Part shown: positions 27,888-36,056 of the stretch, piece by piece
Layout: each line of letters begins with the position of its first letter
Position numbering within the stretch: position 1 is the stretch's first letter
Assembly: GCA_017962415.1 (NCBI GenBank)
Contig: JAGCVK010000045.1
Coordinates: 1 to 61,487, forward strand
DNA from: Treponema sp.
Lineage (GTDB): Bacteria; Spirochaetota; Spirochaetia; Treponematales; Treponemataceae
DNA: 61,487 nucleotides
Reading direction: 5' to 3'
Notes under the pieces: model-generated
Seen by the model: only the letters and a program-made list of their open reading frames with translations
Told to the model about the DNA's origin: nothing
Databases searched by the model: none
Program-made: the position numbers and the translations under genes

Positions 27888-28853
27888 TTACACATTATAC
27901 ACAGCCCAAGTTGTTTTTACCAAAGTTTCTACATCAGAATATTTTGGTTCCCAGCCAAGAAGTTCTTTTGCTCGCTTTGATGTTGCATAAAGACAAGCAG
28001 GATCTCCTGGTCGGCGTTCAACATCTTCTGCAGGAATTGATTTTCCGGTAATTTTTCTTGCAGCATCAATAATTTCTTTTACAGTTGTTCCTTTTTCTGT
28101 TCCAAGATTTACTGTAATGCTCTTATCATTTTTAGAAATATAATCCAAAGCCATAACATGAGCGCGTGCAAGGTCTGTTACATGAACATAATCGCGAATA
28201 CAAGTTCCGTCGCGAGTATCATAATCAGTCCCAAAAACTTTCATACCAGCTTTCATTCCGGCAGCAACTTCCATAACACGAGGAAGAAGATTTGCAGGAT
28301 TTTGTTCAAGACCGCGAATTTCTCCTTCTGGATCATATCCGGCAGCATTAAAATAACGCAACGCGGCAAAACGCAAGCCTTTAAGCTGTTCATACCAAGC
28401 CATAAAGCGTTCAATTTCAAGTTTTGTAAAACCGTAGTAATTTTCAGGATTTTTAGCATGCTCTTCATCAATTGGAAGATATTCCGGCGAGCCAAAAACT
28501 GCTGCCGACGAACTAAAAATCATTTTTTTGCAACCATATTTTACAGCTGCATTCATAATATTAAGAGTTCCTGTAATATTGTTTACGCTGTATTTTTCAG
28601 GTTTTTCCATAGATTCACCGGCAGCTTTAAATGCCGCAAGATGAACAAATGCGTCAAAACCTTTTGCAAAAGCAGCTTCAATATCAGATTGAATCAAAAT
28701 ATTTCCATAAATAAATTCGTTTTTTGCAAAAAGATTGCAGCGAAGTCCGCTTGAAAGATTATCAAAAACTGTAACTTCGTGACCAGCTTTCATCATTTCT
28801 TTTACAACATGGCTGCCAATATAGCCGGCGCCACCAATAACTAAGACTTTCAT
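27888..28853 (-). CDS. galE: UDP-glucose 4-epimerase
   Basis: Interconverts UDP-glucose and UDP-galactose (or the N-acetyl forms) using bound NAD. GGAGYIGSHVVKEM is the Rossmann loop, SSAAVFG carries the catalytic Ser, and YYGFTK is the YxxxK pair. 321 residues is normal. GAGG lies just upstream of the ATG. The gene is 12 nt downstream of a small lipoprotein gene and may share its transcript. It likely supplies sugars for surface glycans. Confidence 0.92.
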   Translation of the reverse strand: MKVLVIGGAGYIGSHVVKEMMKAGHEVTVFDNLSSGLRCNLFAKNEFIYGNILIQSDIEAAFAKGFDAFVHLAAFKAAGESMEKPEKYSVNNITGTLNIMNAAVKYGCKKMIFSSSAAVFGSPEYLPIDEEHAKNPENYYGFTKLEIERFMAWYEQLKGLRFAALRYFNAAGYDPEGEIRGLEQNPANLLPRVMEVAAGMKAGMKVFGTDYDTRDGTCIRDYVHVTDLARAHVMALDYISKNDKSITVNLGTEKGTTVKEIIDAARKITGKSIPAEDVERRPGDPACLYATSKRAKELLGWEPKYSDVETLVKTTWAVYNV

Positions 28854-28865
28854 TATTACTCCTCG

Positions 28866-29294
28866 TTAATCTAATATAAATACAACTGCTGCAGCAAAAT
28901 AAGGATAACCGTTATTTTTTTCTGCAGCTTCTTTTTCATTAAGCAATACCCAGCTTGAATCAAAATCTGCAATCATATTGGATTGCGCATTAAGTTGCTC
29001 CAGCAGACTTTTTTCTGCCTGGTCGCTATTAACTCCAGCTGATGTAAGAATTGCGATTTTATAATTATTTGGATTGGCAATTGTTTTCTTTACTTTTTCA
29101 ACATCGCCCTTATAAGCCGCTTCAAACCAAACCGGAAGTTCTTTACCAAAACCTTTATATTTCCAGTCTTCAAAAAGTAACTTTTTGTGACTTTGAGTCT
29201 TTTCATTATGTGCTTCGCTTGAAGCTGTTGTAGCACAGGCACTTAATGAGATGATAAGCAGCAGTAGCAAAAACAAAGATTTTAAGTTTTTCAT
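28866..29294 (-). CDS. Small lipoprotein of unknown function
   Basis: The ATG at 29294 is chosen over the in-frame upstream start at 29339 because it begins a clean lipoprotein signal (MKNLKSLFLLLLL to SACATTASS, Cys near residue 19) and because a -10 box ends 7 nt before it. The mature part is about 124 residues, starting with a polar linker and then ASVN-like helices; no family is recognised. No Shine-Dalgarno is visible, consistent with a leaderless mRNA. It is divergent from another small lipoprotein gene. Confidence 0.7.
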   Translation of the reverse strand: MKNLKSLFLLLLLIISLSACATTASSEAHNEKTQSHKKLLFEDWKYKGFGKELPVWFEAAYKGDVEKVKKTIANPNNYKIAILTSAGVNSDQAEKSLLEQLNAQSNMIADFDSSWVLLNEKEAAEKNNGYPYFAAAVVFILD

Positions 29295-29301
29295 TAATGT
29301 T

Positions 29302-29330
29302 ATTTTATCAGATAAAAACACCTGTGTTAA
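29302..29330 (-). promoter_or_regulatory. Small lipoprotein promoter, leaderless arrangement
   Basis: Minus strand: TTAACA (29330-29325), 17-nt spacer, TAAAAT (29307-29302), then 7 nt to the ATG at 29294. Confidence 0.6.
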
Positions 29331-29343
29331 TGCCCGCAAAGGC

Positions 29344-29373
29344 TTGAATCAAAAACTAAATTTAAGGTAAACT
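29344..29373 (+). promoter_or_regulatory. TPR lipoprotein promoter, short leader
   Basis: TTGAAT (29344-29349), 18-nt spacer, TAAACT (about 29368-29373), then 9 nt to the ATG at 29383. No ribosome-binding site lies in the gap. Confidence 0.45.
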
Positions 29374-29382
29374 TTAAGTACT

Positions 29383-29796
29383 ATGAAAAAAACAATGATT
29401 TTCGCTGCACTTTTTGCAGCAACAATGATTATTTCTTCCTGCAAAACTCTAAAGGAAATTCCAGAAGAAAAAACTTCTGCTCAGATAATTCAAATGGGTC
29501 AGAATTATGCCGGCAATTCAGATTATAAATCGGCTATATTCTGTTATCAAACTGTAATCGAACGCTTTGGAAACAATCCTGCAATTTATGTAGAAGCACA
29601 GTATGAACTTGCCCGAATTTATATGAAGCAGAAAAAATACGAAAAAGCATATCCTATTTTCAATGAGATTTTGGATATGTACGACAGATTTGGACTTCAG
29701 ATTCCAGGAACTTACAAAAAACTTTCAAAAATCAGCATTGAACAGATTCCAGCTGTAAAACTTCAGGAATTGCAGAGCAAAAACGAATTTAATTAA
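29383..29796 (+). CDS. TPR-containing small lipoprotein
   Basis: 137 residues. Signal peptide ends IISSCKTLKE (Cys near residue 20), giving a lipid-anchored protein. The mature part has about two TPR-like helix pairs (QNYAGNSDYKSAIFCYQTVI and EAQYELARIYMKQKKYEKAY). It resembles the small YfgC/BamD-like tetratricopeptide lipoproteins but is too short for BamD. It converges on the VWA gene with a 4-nt overlap at the 3' ends. Function not known. Confidence 0.7.
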   Translation: MKKTMIFAALFAATMIISSCKTLKEIPEEKTSAQIIQMGQNYAGNSDYKSAIFCYQTVIERFGNNPAIYVEAQYELARIYMKQKKYEKAYPIFNEILDMYDRFGLQIPGTYKKLSKISIEQIPAVKLQELQSKNEFN

Positions 29797-31079
29797 TCTT
29801 TTGGCAAAAGAATCGAATGCACATTGATTTTTTTGCTTTGAGCAGCCTGCAATACAAAAGTTTTTGAATATTTTTTAGAACCGCGCGGAGTTGGGTGCGG
29901 TTCTGCATCGCCAATCAAAATGATTTTTTTCTGCGAATTTTCGCGCCACGAATAAAATTCGCAGGCGGCAAACATTGCTTCGTAAACCGCTTCTGGAACG
30001 TCGCCGCCTTCTCGCCCAAAAATACGAACAGAATTAAGATTTTTAGAAAAACTTGTGTAATTTGTTGTAAACGGAAAAACCTTAACCGGAAGATTCATAT
30101 AACTAAAATTATCACCATAATCGCGGTAAAAAAGAAGCCCAACTCGCGCGCTTCCTTCTTCACCAAAAAGTTCTGCCAAAAGCGGCCGCAAATCAGATTT
30201 TAGTTTATCAATATCATTTTTCATGCTGCCGGTTGCATCAATTGCAAAAACAACATCAAGATTTTCTTTATCTTTTATATCAGATAAAACAAAACGAATA
30301 TCGTCGATTATCGTTTGCGGGCCTTTGGAATAAATTATATTTTCCGAAAGTTCTTTAAAACGCTCGCTTGCAATCGGATTATAATCATCAGTTAAAACAG
30401 TTTCGCTTTCTTCAATTGGTTCAAGTTCGTCTTGAATTTCTGGTTCAGGTTCGTTTTTCGGCTCAGCTGCATTTTCTGATTTTGGTTCAGTTTCTGGCAA
30501 AACCGGCTTTTTTACAACTCTTTTTTGAATTTTTAAATCAAACATAAAAGGGCTGTCCATATAATCGCCAGTATAATCAGCATAAGGCTTTTCAAACGAA
30601 CGGATATTGATAAAAGTTCCGCGCCCAATTGTAACTTCGCCCTTGCGAGACCAATCGTAACCGTAAATTATTGTTTCTGGAATATAAATATGAAAGGCTG
30701 GGCTTTTCCAAAATTTTGTGTCTTCGGGAGTTGAATCAACAAGGCTGTATTTTGCACCTTCTGATTCAAGTTTTTTGCCGTCAAGAAAGCGAATTTCATC
30801 GCCATTTATTGAATTGTACTCTTTGGCACGATAAGCATAATTATCAGATTTTCCTTCCGGGTCTTTTGTAGTTTCGGTTAAAAGAACAGAATTTATTTTA
30901 TCTGATTTTTTTATGTAAAGATGATAACCGCCGCTCTCATCTGGAACAAGGCGAACATCTGCGGCCGTAATTCGCAACTGTTTTTGCCGCTCGGTATAAA
31001 GTTCCTTTTGAGATTCCTGCGAAAAAAGAGACATTACGCAAAAAGTTATGAGAATACATAAAATCAGCTTTTTAAACAT
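29793..31079 (-). CDS. Secreted VWA-domain protein
   Basis: 428 residues with a signal peptide (about 1-20, ending SLFSQ). The N-terminal part (to about 170) is a beta-rich region of unknown family; a Pro/Glu-rich linker follows (about 195-225) and then a VWA domain with the MIDAS motif FAIDATGSM (near residue 285), GLLFYRDYGD and VPEAVYEAM. Expected to bind a protein or metal outside the cytoplasm. AAGGAAAA precedes the start. It stands alone on the minus strand, convergent with the TPR lipoprotein. Confidence 0.8.
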   Translation of the reverse strand: MFKKLILCILITFCVMSLFSQESQKELYTERQKQLRITAADVRLVPDESGGYHLYIKKSDKINSVLLTETTKDPEGKSDNYAYRAKEYNSINGDEIRFLDGKKLESEGAKYSLVDSTPEDTKFWKSPAFHIYIPETIIYGYDWSRKGEVTIGRGTFINIRSFEKPYADYTGDYMDSPFMFDLKIQKRVVKKPVLPETEPKSENAAEPKNEPEPEIQDELEPIEESETVLTDDYNPIASERFKELSENIIYSKGPQTIIDDIRFVLSDIKDKENLDVVFAIDATGSMKNDIDKLKSDLRPLLAELFGEEGSARVGLLFYRDYGDNFSYMNLPVKVFPFTTNYTSFSKNLNSVRIFGREGGDVPEAVYEAMFAACEFYSWRENSQKKIILIGDAEPHPTPRGSKKYSKTFVLQAAQSKKINVHSILLPKD

Positions 31080-31120
31080 AATTTTTTCCTTTTCAAAGGG
31101 CTGTTTTCTTTATTATCGGC

Positions 31121-31177
31121 TAGACAAATAAAAAATATGATTTATAATAGAAGTCCCGTTTAAGTATAGTTTAAACG
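31121..31177 (+). promoter_or_regulatory. Promoter and inverted repeat upstream of the unknown-protein/XRE-cupin pair
   Basis: -35 TAGACA (31121-31126), 16-nt spacer, -10 TATAAT (31143-31148). Just downstream, CGTTTAA (31157-31163) and TTAAACG (31171-31177) form a perfect 7-bp inverted repeat with a 7-nt spacer, a possible operator in the early leader. Confidence 0.5.
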
Positions 31178-31210
31178 TTTTACTATTTATAAAGTCCACG
31201 AAAAATCAAG

Positions 31211-32293
31211 ATGAATAGTACATTAGAATTTGAACAGGTTGATATAACTTCCTTTCTCGACAATTCCGCAGATAATAAACGCGACATCTACGATACTAAT
31301 GGTGCGTTTACAGATCGTCAGAATCAGTATATTAATCAACTTTTGGATTACACAAGCAAATATGATAAAGAGCATTATGAAATTTTTGTAAATCGAATTA
31401 TGGATTTAAACTCGATTGATTCTTCGGTTTCAAAATTTCCTTCGTTACTTGAACGGCACGAACTTTCTGGCGGAACACGAACCAGAACTACGCTCATTGA
31501 ATCTTTAATCAAGCACCAGGATAACGGCGACCGAACGCTTCGGCTTCCTTCTAAAGCTGTTCTTGGAAAAAGCCTTTTGATTGCAAAAGCGCACACGCTT
31601 TCAAACTTTGCAAAATACACGGGCCATTTAGGAAAAGATTTTGAAAAACTTTCTAAGGCCTTTGATACAGAAACGATTCTTTCTATGTTTTCGCTGCTCG
31701 CCGAAGATGTTTACTTAAATCTGATTTCTGATGCTTCGCAGCCAATGGAATTCCGCCGCGAATGGGCGCTTTCGCTTTTGCTGCTTTGGGAACATTGGAA
31801 TGATGAAACTAGCGAAACGGTTGCGCCAATTTTGCAATCTGTTTGGACTGCAAGACGAAAACTTGCGCCAGCTTTTGGAACGATGATGGGAACAAGCGAA
31901 CTTTTGCTTATTTCTATGCAAATGGACGACCAATGGATTAGCTTTATTAAACACAAAATGGGCGATGACGGCGTTTCTCAGGCAATGGAAGAGTTTCTTT
32001 TTGGTATTTCAACGGAACAGATTCAGACTTTACGCACGATTTTAAAAACTAAAGGAATTCCTGCGATTGGCCGTGATGAAGTTTCTAAATTTCTTGGGGA
32101 ACACGTAAAGGCCGACGCCGGTTTGGATTACCGCGACTTTTATTCAATGTACACAATCCGCCGCGACAATGCCCGCTCGCGAGCACGACTTAAGCTGGAA
32201 GGCCCGCACAAAACTCTTGAAGACTACTTTATTCAGTTCATAACTGAAGAAAACAAGGAGAAACAGAATAATGACACCTTCGCAAAATCATGA
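31211..32293 (+). CDS. Conserved protein of unknown function upstream of an XRE-cupin regulator
   Basis: I recognise no family in these 360 residues. It is mostly helical, soluble and without a signal peptide. The C-terminal tail is charged (EENKEKQNNDTFAKS). The last 23 nt overlap the start of the XRE-cupin gene, so the two are translationally linked. A tandem pattern of leucine-rich helices (LLLLWEHWNDETSETV, FGTMMGTSELLLI) suggests a ligand- or partner-binding helical domain. It may modulate the regulator; that is inference from position only. Confidence 0.75.
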   Translation: MNSTLEFEQVDITSFLDNSADNKRDIYDTNGAFTDRQNQYINQLLDYTSKYDKEHYEIFVNRIMDLNSIDSSVSKFPSLLERHELSGGTRTRTTLIESLIKHQDNGDRTLRLPSKAVLGKSLLIAKAHTLSNFAKYTGHLGKDFEKLSKAFDTETILSMFSLLAEDVYLNLISDASQPMEFRREWALSLLLLWEHWNDETSETVAPILQSVWTARRKLAPAFGTMMGTSELLLISMQMDDQWISFIKHKMGDDGVSQAMEEFLFGISTEQIQTLRTILKTKGIPAIGRDEVSKFLGEHVKADAGLDYRDFYSMYTIRRDNARSRARLKLEGPHKTLEDYFIQFITEENKEKQNNDTFAKS

Positions 32294-32882
32294 TGAGGAA
32301 TCAGCAGCAAAAAAAGTTCCCTACCATTTTGGCGAAAAGCTCCGTGAAGTTCGCGAGCACAGAGGTTACACTCTTAAAGTTGTAGCGCAAAGAGCCGGTG
32401 TTAGCGAAAGTCTTGTTTCACAAATTGAACGAAACCATGTTTCTCCAGCAATTGATACTCTGCTTGCTTTAGCCGATGTTTTGGACATCAATCTTGAATA
32501 TCTGTTTGAAGAATATAGAAAAAAACGTCCAGTTCACATAATTCGCTCGCAGGCTCGTGCTTCGGTAACTGAACATGATGTAATTTACGAAGAACTTGCC
32601 CGCCCAGATGCAAATTCCGCCGACAGCACAACCGAATGTTACATCATCAAAATTCCTGCTGGCGCACACACACATCACGGTTCATTTGGCCATATTGGCC
32701 GCGAAATTGGTTTGATTGTAAGTGGCCGCGCAAAATTTACTTACGCCGGAACAGAATACATTCTCGAAGCTGGCGACAGCGTTTCTTTTTCTTCTGGTTC
32801 GCCTCATCAGCTGGAAAACGACGGCGACTGCACAATGGAAGCAGTTTGGTTCGTAACTCCAGCCGAAAGATTTGCAAAATAA
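32271..32882 (+). CDS. XRE-family regulator with C-terminal cupin domain
   Basis: Transcription factor of 203 residues. Residues about 22-78 form an XRE helix-turn-helix (LREVREHRGYTLKVVAQRAG, then VSESLVSQIERNHVSPAIDTL). The C-terminal half is a cupin barrel with HTHHGSFGHIGREIGLIVSG and GDSVSFSSGSPHQLEN. Such XRE-cupin proteins commonly sense small metabolites and control amino-acid or carbon metabolism. It is next to citrate synthase, whose promoter carries several TTATGCAA half-sites; that makes it a candidate binder of those sites (inference). AAGGAG lies 10 nt before the start. Confidence 0.9.
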   Translation: MTPSQNHDEESAAKKVPYHFGEKLREVREHRGYTLKVVAQRAGVSESLVSQIERNHVSPAIDTLLALADVLDINLEYLFEEYRKKRPVHIIRSQARASVTEHDVIYEELARPDANSADSTTECYIIKIPAGAHTHHGSFGHIGREIGLIVSGRAKFTYAGTEYILEAGDSVSFSSGSPHQLENDGDCTMEAVWFVTPAERFAK

Positions 32883-32954
32883 GCCTAAGAAATAAGTTAA
32901 ATCAAAAATATGATTCTAACTAATATATTACTTTCAGCAGAAAAGGCTGCAAAC

Positions 32955-32988
32955 AATATCAGCACAAGCGAAGCGCGAATTCCATTGG
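32955..32988. repeat. 34-bp dispersed repeat, copy B
   Basis: 31 of 34 positions identical to copy A at 26521-26554, same orientation. The outer stem that makes copy A a terminator is mostly absent here (only CAAT/ATTG remains), so the conserved part is the inner GCGAAGC-containing segment. Confidence 0.7.
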
Positions 32989-33027
32989 ACACAGGTATTT
33001 TTTTGAAACACACTAACTATTTTCTAG

Positions 33028-33056
33028 TTGCATAAACATTGCATTTTTCGTATAAT
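33028..33056 (+). promoter_or_regulatory. Citrate synthase promoter
   Basis: -35 TTGCAT (33028-33033), 17-nt spacer, -10 TATAAT (33051-33056). The -35 is itself the left part of the half-site TTGCATAA. Transcription should start near 33063, giving a leader of about 75 nt. Confidence 0.7.
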
Positions 33057-33115
33057 TATGTAATTTTAATATATTACTTATGCATAATTATGCAAATCAT
33101 CAAGCAATTATGCAA
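33028..33115. promoter_or_regulatory. TTATGCAA operator cluster at citrate synthase
   Basis: TTGCATAA (33028-33035), ATTGCAT (33038-33044), a palindromic pair TTATGCATAATTATGCAA (33078-33095) whose core TGCATAATTATGCA is a perfect 14-bp palindrome, and TTATGCAA (33108-33115). Sites overlie the -35, the spacer and the leader, as expected for repression. Confidence 0.55.
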
Positions 33116-33138
33116 TTCTTATTTATACGGAGGCAACG

Positions 33139-34497
33139 ATGTCATCAAAAGAAGAAACAGCAATTCTCAAAAAACTTGAGAAGCTCGCAGTCCATAACGA
33201 CCCTATCGATCAGAAACTTTATTCACAATATGATGTAAAACGTGGTCTCCGCAATGCAAACGGAACTGGTGTACTCGTAGGACTTACCCGCATTGGTGAT
33301 GTTGTTGGTTACGAAATGCAGGGCGGACAGAAAATTGCAGTTCCAGGCCGCCTTATTTATCGTGGTTACAATGTAGAAGATTTGATTAAAGACGCAGAAA
33401 AAAATAAGCAGTTTGGCTACGAGCAATGTGCTTATCTTTTGCTTTTTGGAGAGCTTCCAAATGCCGCAAAACTCGAAGCCTTTTCTAAATATCTTGGCGA
33501 ATGCCGCGTGCTTCCTTCTAACTTTACAGAAGATATGATTATGAAGGCGCCTTCAAATGATATTATGAACAAAATTGCTCGCGGAGTTCTTGCAAGCTAT
33601 TCTTATGATGAGGATCCTGAAAACCGAAGTGTTGCAAATGTAATCAAGCAATGCATTCAGTTGATTGCACGTTTTTCTACACTTGCAGCTTACGGCTACC
33701 AGGCAAAACGCCGCTATTACGACAACAAATCTTTGTTTATTCATAATCCAAAGCCAGAGCTTTCTACTGCAGAAAACTTTTTGCGCCTGATTCGCTCAGA
33801 CAAGCAGTACACTCGCCTTGAAGCCGAAATTCTTGACCTTGCTTTGATTTTGCATGCGGAACATGGTGGAGGAAACAACTCATCACTTACAGTTCACGTT
33901 GTTTCTTCTGCTGATACAGATACTTATTCTGCAATGGCAGCCGCAGTTGGCTCTCTTAAAGGCCGCCGACACGGTGGAGCAAATATCCGTGTTGTAGAAA
34001 TGATGGACGACATTAAAGCAAACGTAAAAGACTGGAGCAGCGAAAAAGAAGTTTCAGCTTACATCAAAAAAATTGCAACAAAAGAAGCCTTTGACCGTTC
34101 AGGTCTTGTATACGGAATGGGTCACGCAGTTTATACAATCAGCGACCCACGCGAAGTGCTTCTTAAAGCAAAGGCAAAAGAACTTGCTAAAGAAAAAGGC
34201 TGTATGAAAGAATTTGAACTTTATAATCTGATTGAAAAAGTTGCGCCTGCAATTATTCAGGAAGTTCACAATTCCGACAAAAAAGTTTGCGCAAATGTAG
34301 ACTTTTATTCAGGCTTTGTTTACACAATGCTCAACATTCCGCGCGAGCTCTTTACACCAATTTTTGCAATTTCACGCATTGCAGGCTGGTCTGCTCACCG
34401 AATCGAAGAAATTGTTAGCGGCGGCCGCATTTATCGCCCTGCTTACAAAAATATTTCTGCAGAACGCAGTTTTGTTCCTTTAATGGACAGAAAATAA
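33139..34497 (+). CDS. gltA: Citrate synthase
   Basis: Condenses acetyl-CoA and oxaloacetate, feeding 2-oxoglutarate and glutamate synthesis. 452 residues with the catalytic histidines in HAEHGGGNNSSLTVH and YGMGHAVYTISDPRE, RRHGGANIRVVEM, and the catalytic Asp in VDFYSGFVY. GGAGG lies 6 nt before the ATG. A methylcitrate synthase is a formal alternative; no prp genes are nearby. Regulation probably uses the TTATGCAA sites in its promoter, shared with the aminotransferase and the alanine symporter. Confidence 0.92.
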   Translation: MSSKEETAILKKLEKLAVHNDPIDQKLYSQYDVKRGLRNANGTGVLVGLTRIGDVVGYEMQGGQKIAVPGRLIYRGYNVEDLIKDAEKNKQFGYEQCAYLLLFGELPNAAKLEAFSKYLGECRVLPSNFTEDMIMKAPSNDIMNKIARGVLASYSYDEDPENRSVANVIKQCIQLIARFSTLAAYGYQAKRRYYDNKSLFIHNPKPELSTAENFLRLIRSDKQYTRLEAEILDLALILHAEHGGGNNSSLTVHVVSSADTDTYSAMAAAVGSLKGRRHGGANIRVVEMMDDIKANVKDWSSEKEVSAYIKKIATKEAFDRSGLVYGMGHAVYTISDPREVLLKAKAKELAKEKGCMKEFELYNLIEKVAPAIIQEVHNSDKKVCANVDFYSGFVYTMLNIPRELFTPIFAISRIAGWSAHRIEEIVSGGRIYRPAYKNISAERSFVPLMDRK

Positions 34498-34541
34498 ATT
34501 TTTGCTTCGCAAAAAGTGCTCAAATCAGAAAGTTCGGTGGT

Positions 34542-35324
34542 TTGCCTGCCAAAATCACCGAACATAAAAAACTGCCTATGTCAAAAGAACGCTTAGATAA
34601 ACTACTTGCCCATGAGGGCTTTGGCTCAAGAAAAGATATAAGAAAACTTCTCCGCAAATACGAAGTTCTTGTGAACGGCAGCCGCACTTACGATCCCGCA
34701 ACTCAAATTGATACTGAAAATGATTCTATTATAGTAGACGGCGAAGAAGTAAATCTTCATCAGCATATCTATTTGATGATGAATAAACCTCAACATGTAG
34801 TTTCTTCTAATAAAGACGGCGAACATCAAACTGTTTTTGATTTACTCGATGATTCTTTGCGCACACCATATTTGCAAGACAAACTTCATCTTGTTGGCCG
34901 CCTTGATATGGACACAGAAGGCCTTTTGCTTTTTACAACAGACGGCGAATTAACTCACCGCTTAATTTCACCAAAAAATCACATAAACAAAACATATCTT
35001 TGCTGCCTTGAGCACCCGGAAACTGCTGAACATCAAAGTGAAATTGCAGACCTTTTTGCAAAAGGCATTGAAGTTGGCCCAGATGATAATGATCCGGGAT
35101 TTTTATGTGAGCCTGCTCAAATCAAATGGATTAACGAAAGCACAGCGCACCTTACAATTTATGAAGGAAAATATCACCAGGTAAAGCGAATGTTTATTGC
35201 CGTTGGAAATAAAATCGCCTTCCTAAAGAGAATCTCAATGGGAAGGCTCGAGCTTGATCCAGAATTAAAACCTGGCGAATATAAAGAACTCTACGATTCA
35301 GATTTAGAAAAATTAAACAACTGA
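34542..35324 (+). CDS. RsuA/RluB-family pseudouridine synthase
   Basis: Converts a specific rRNA uridine to pseudouridine. An S4 RNA-binding domain (ERLDKLLAHEGFGSRKDIRKLL) is followed by the catalytic domain with GRLDMDTEGLLLFTTDG (catalytic Asp). A TTG start at 34542 or the ATG at 34578 are both possible; the S4 domain begins right after the ATG (MSKERLDK), so the ATG is the safer start, though neither has a clear ribosome-binding site. The 3' end overlaps the convergent membrane protein gene. Confidence 0.88.
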   Translation: MPAKITEHKKLPMSKERLDKLLAHEGFGSRKDIRKLLRKYEVLVNGSRTYDPATQIDTENDSIIVDGEEVNLHQHIYLMMNKPQHVVSSNKDGEHQTVFDLLDDSLRTPYLQDKLHLVGRLDMDTEGLLLFTTDGELTHRLISPKNHINKTYLCCLEHPETAEHQSEIADLFAKGIEVGPDDNDPGFLCEPAQIKWINESTAHLTIYEGKYHQVKRMFIAVGNKIAFLKRISMGRLELDPELKPGEYKELYDSDLEKLNN

Positions 35325-35914
35325 CCTTTTACAAGCCAGGCAAAGCCGAACAAAAGCAGCAAAATAGATTCTCCAATCATAACAATCCATCTTGGATAGT
35401 TTAAGCCAAAACAAGCCGCAATCGAAAGAATTCCAGAAACTGTCATAATTCCAAACATAGAATAAGAACAGATTCTATAGATTAAATTGTTTAACTTGTT
35501 TGTTCCGCGCGTAAAAAGCCAGCCAATATTGTAAGCAAGCAAAAGAAACAAAAATACAGCACTAACAGTATGAATCACATCAGAAACTTTTACCGGAATC
35601 TGAAAAAATCCGACATATTCATGCCCATAAGGATTTGCACAAGGAAACAGCACAACAATTATTGCAAAAATTCCAGAAAGCACATTTATAACTGTATCGA
35701 TTGTTTCGTAAGATCTGTAGCAAAGCAAAAAAAGTGCACAGGAACCTAAAATCACCGCAAGCGCCGGCGTAATATAATAGGTTACGCTGATTGAATACCA
35801 CCAGGACTCCGGTTTATTTCTCACAAATAAGCCACCAATAATGCTGATTACAGGAAGCAGCATTCCAAGCCCGCCAAGAACATTTCGATGAAGCAATGAG
35901 CTTTTTTCTTTCAT
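35291..35914 (-). CDS. Seven-helix membrane protein (DUF998-like)
   Basis: Integral membrane protein of 207 residues and about six or seven helices. The N-terminus (LGMLLPVISIIGGLFVRNKP, then ESWWYSISVTYY) resembles small DUF998-type membrane proteins; the match is tentative. I chose the ATG at 35914 because GGGAG lies 6 nt upstream; a TTG twelve bases earlier is less likely. The 3' end overlaps the pseudouridine synthase gene by 34 nt, convergently. No function assigned. Confidence 0.65.
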   Translation of the reverse strand: MKEKSSLLHRNVLGGLGMLLPVISIIGGLFVRNKPESWWYSISVTYYITPALAVILGSCALFLLCYRSYETIDTVINVLSGIFAIIVVLFPCANPYGHEYVGFFQIPVKVSDVIHTVSAVFLFLLLAYNIGWLFTRGTNKLNNLIYRICSYSMFGIMTVSGILSIAACFGLNYPRWIVMIGESILLLLFGFAWLVKGQLFNFSKSES

Positions 35915-35998
35915 AAAATCTCCCAAAAATCACAAACTAATGAATATTTAATTATACTCCAAAAATCTGATTTTACAAAAAGATTTTCAATAAGCGTG

Positions 35999-36027
35999 TT
36001 GTTAATTCCCTTTATATAAGTTACAAT
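35999..36027 (+). promoter_or_regulatory. fhs promoter
   Basis: -35 TTGTTA (35999-36004), 17-nt spacer, -10 TACAAT (36022-36027). The leader is about 24 nt and contains AAGGA at 36046-36050. Confidence 0.7.
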
Positions 36028-36056
36028 ATCGCATTAATATTTTCTAAGGACGGTTT

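Larger units (their letters stand above)
32883..33138. other. Intergenic region with dispersed repeat and citrate synthase control region
   Basis: 256 bp with no gene. It holds the second copy of the 34-bp repeat (32955-32988) followed by a T-run (probable terminator for the regulator operon), the citrate synthase promoter (33028-33056), five TTGCAT/ATGCAA half-sites and a GGAGG ribosome-binding site at 33129-33133. Confidence 0.7.

Noticed and set aside
36001..36056. A THF or other riboswitch in front of fhs.
   Set aside because: The predicted leader is only about 24 nt, too short to hold a riboswitch.
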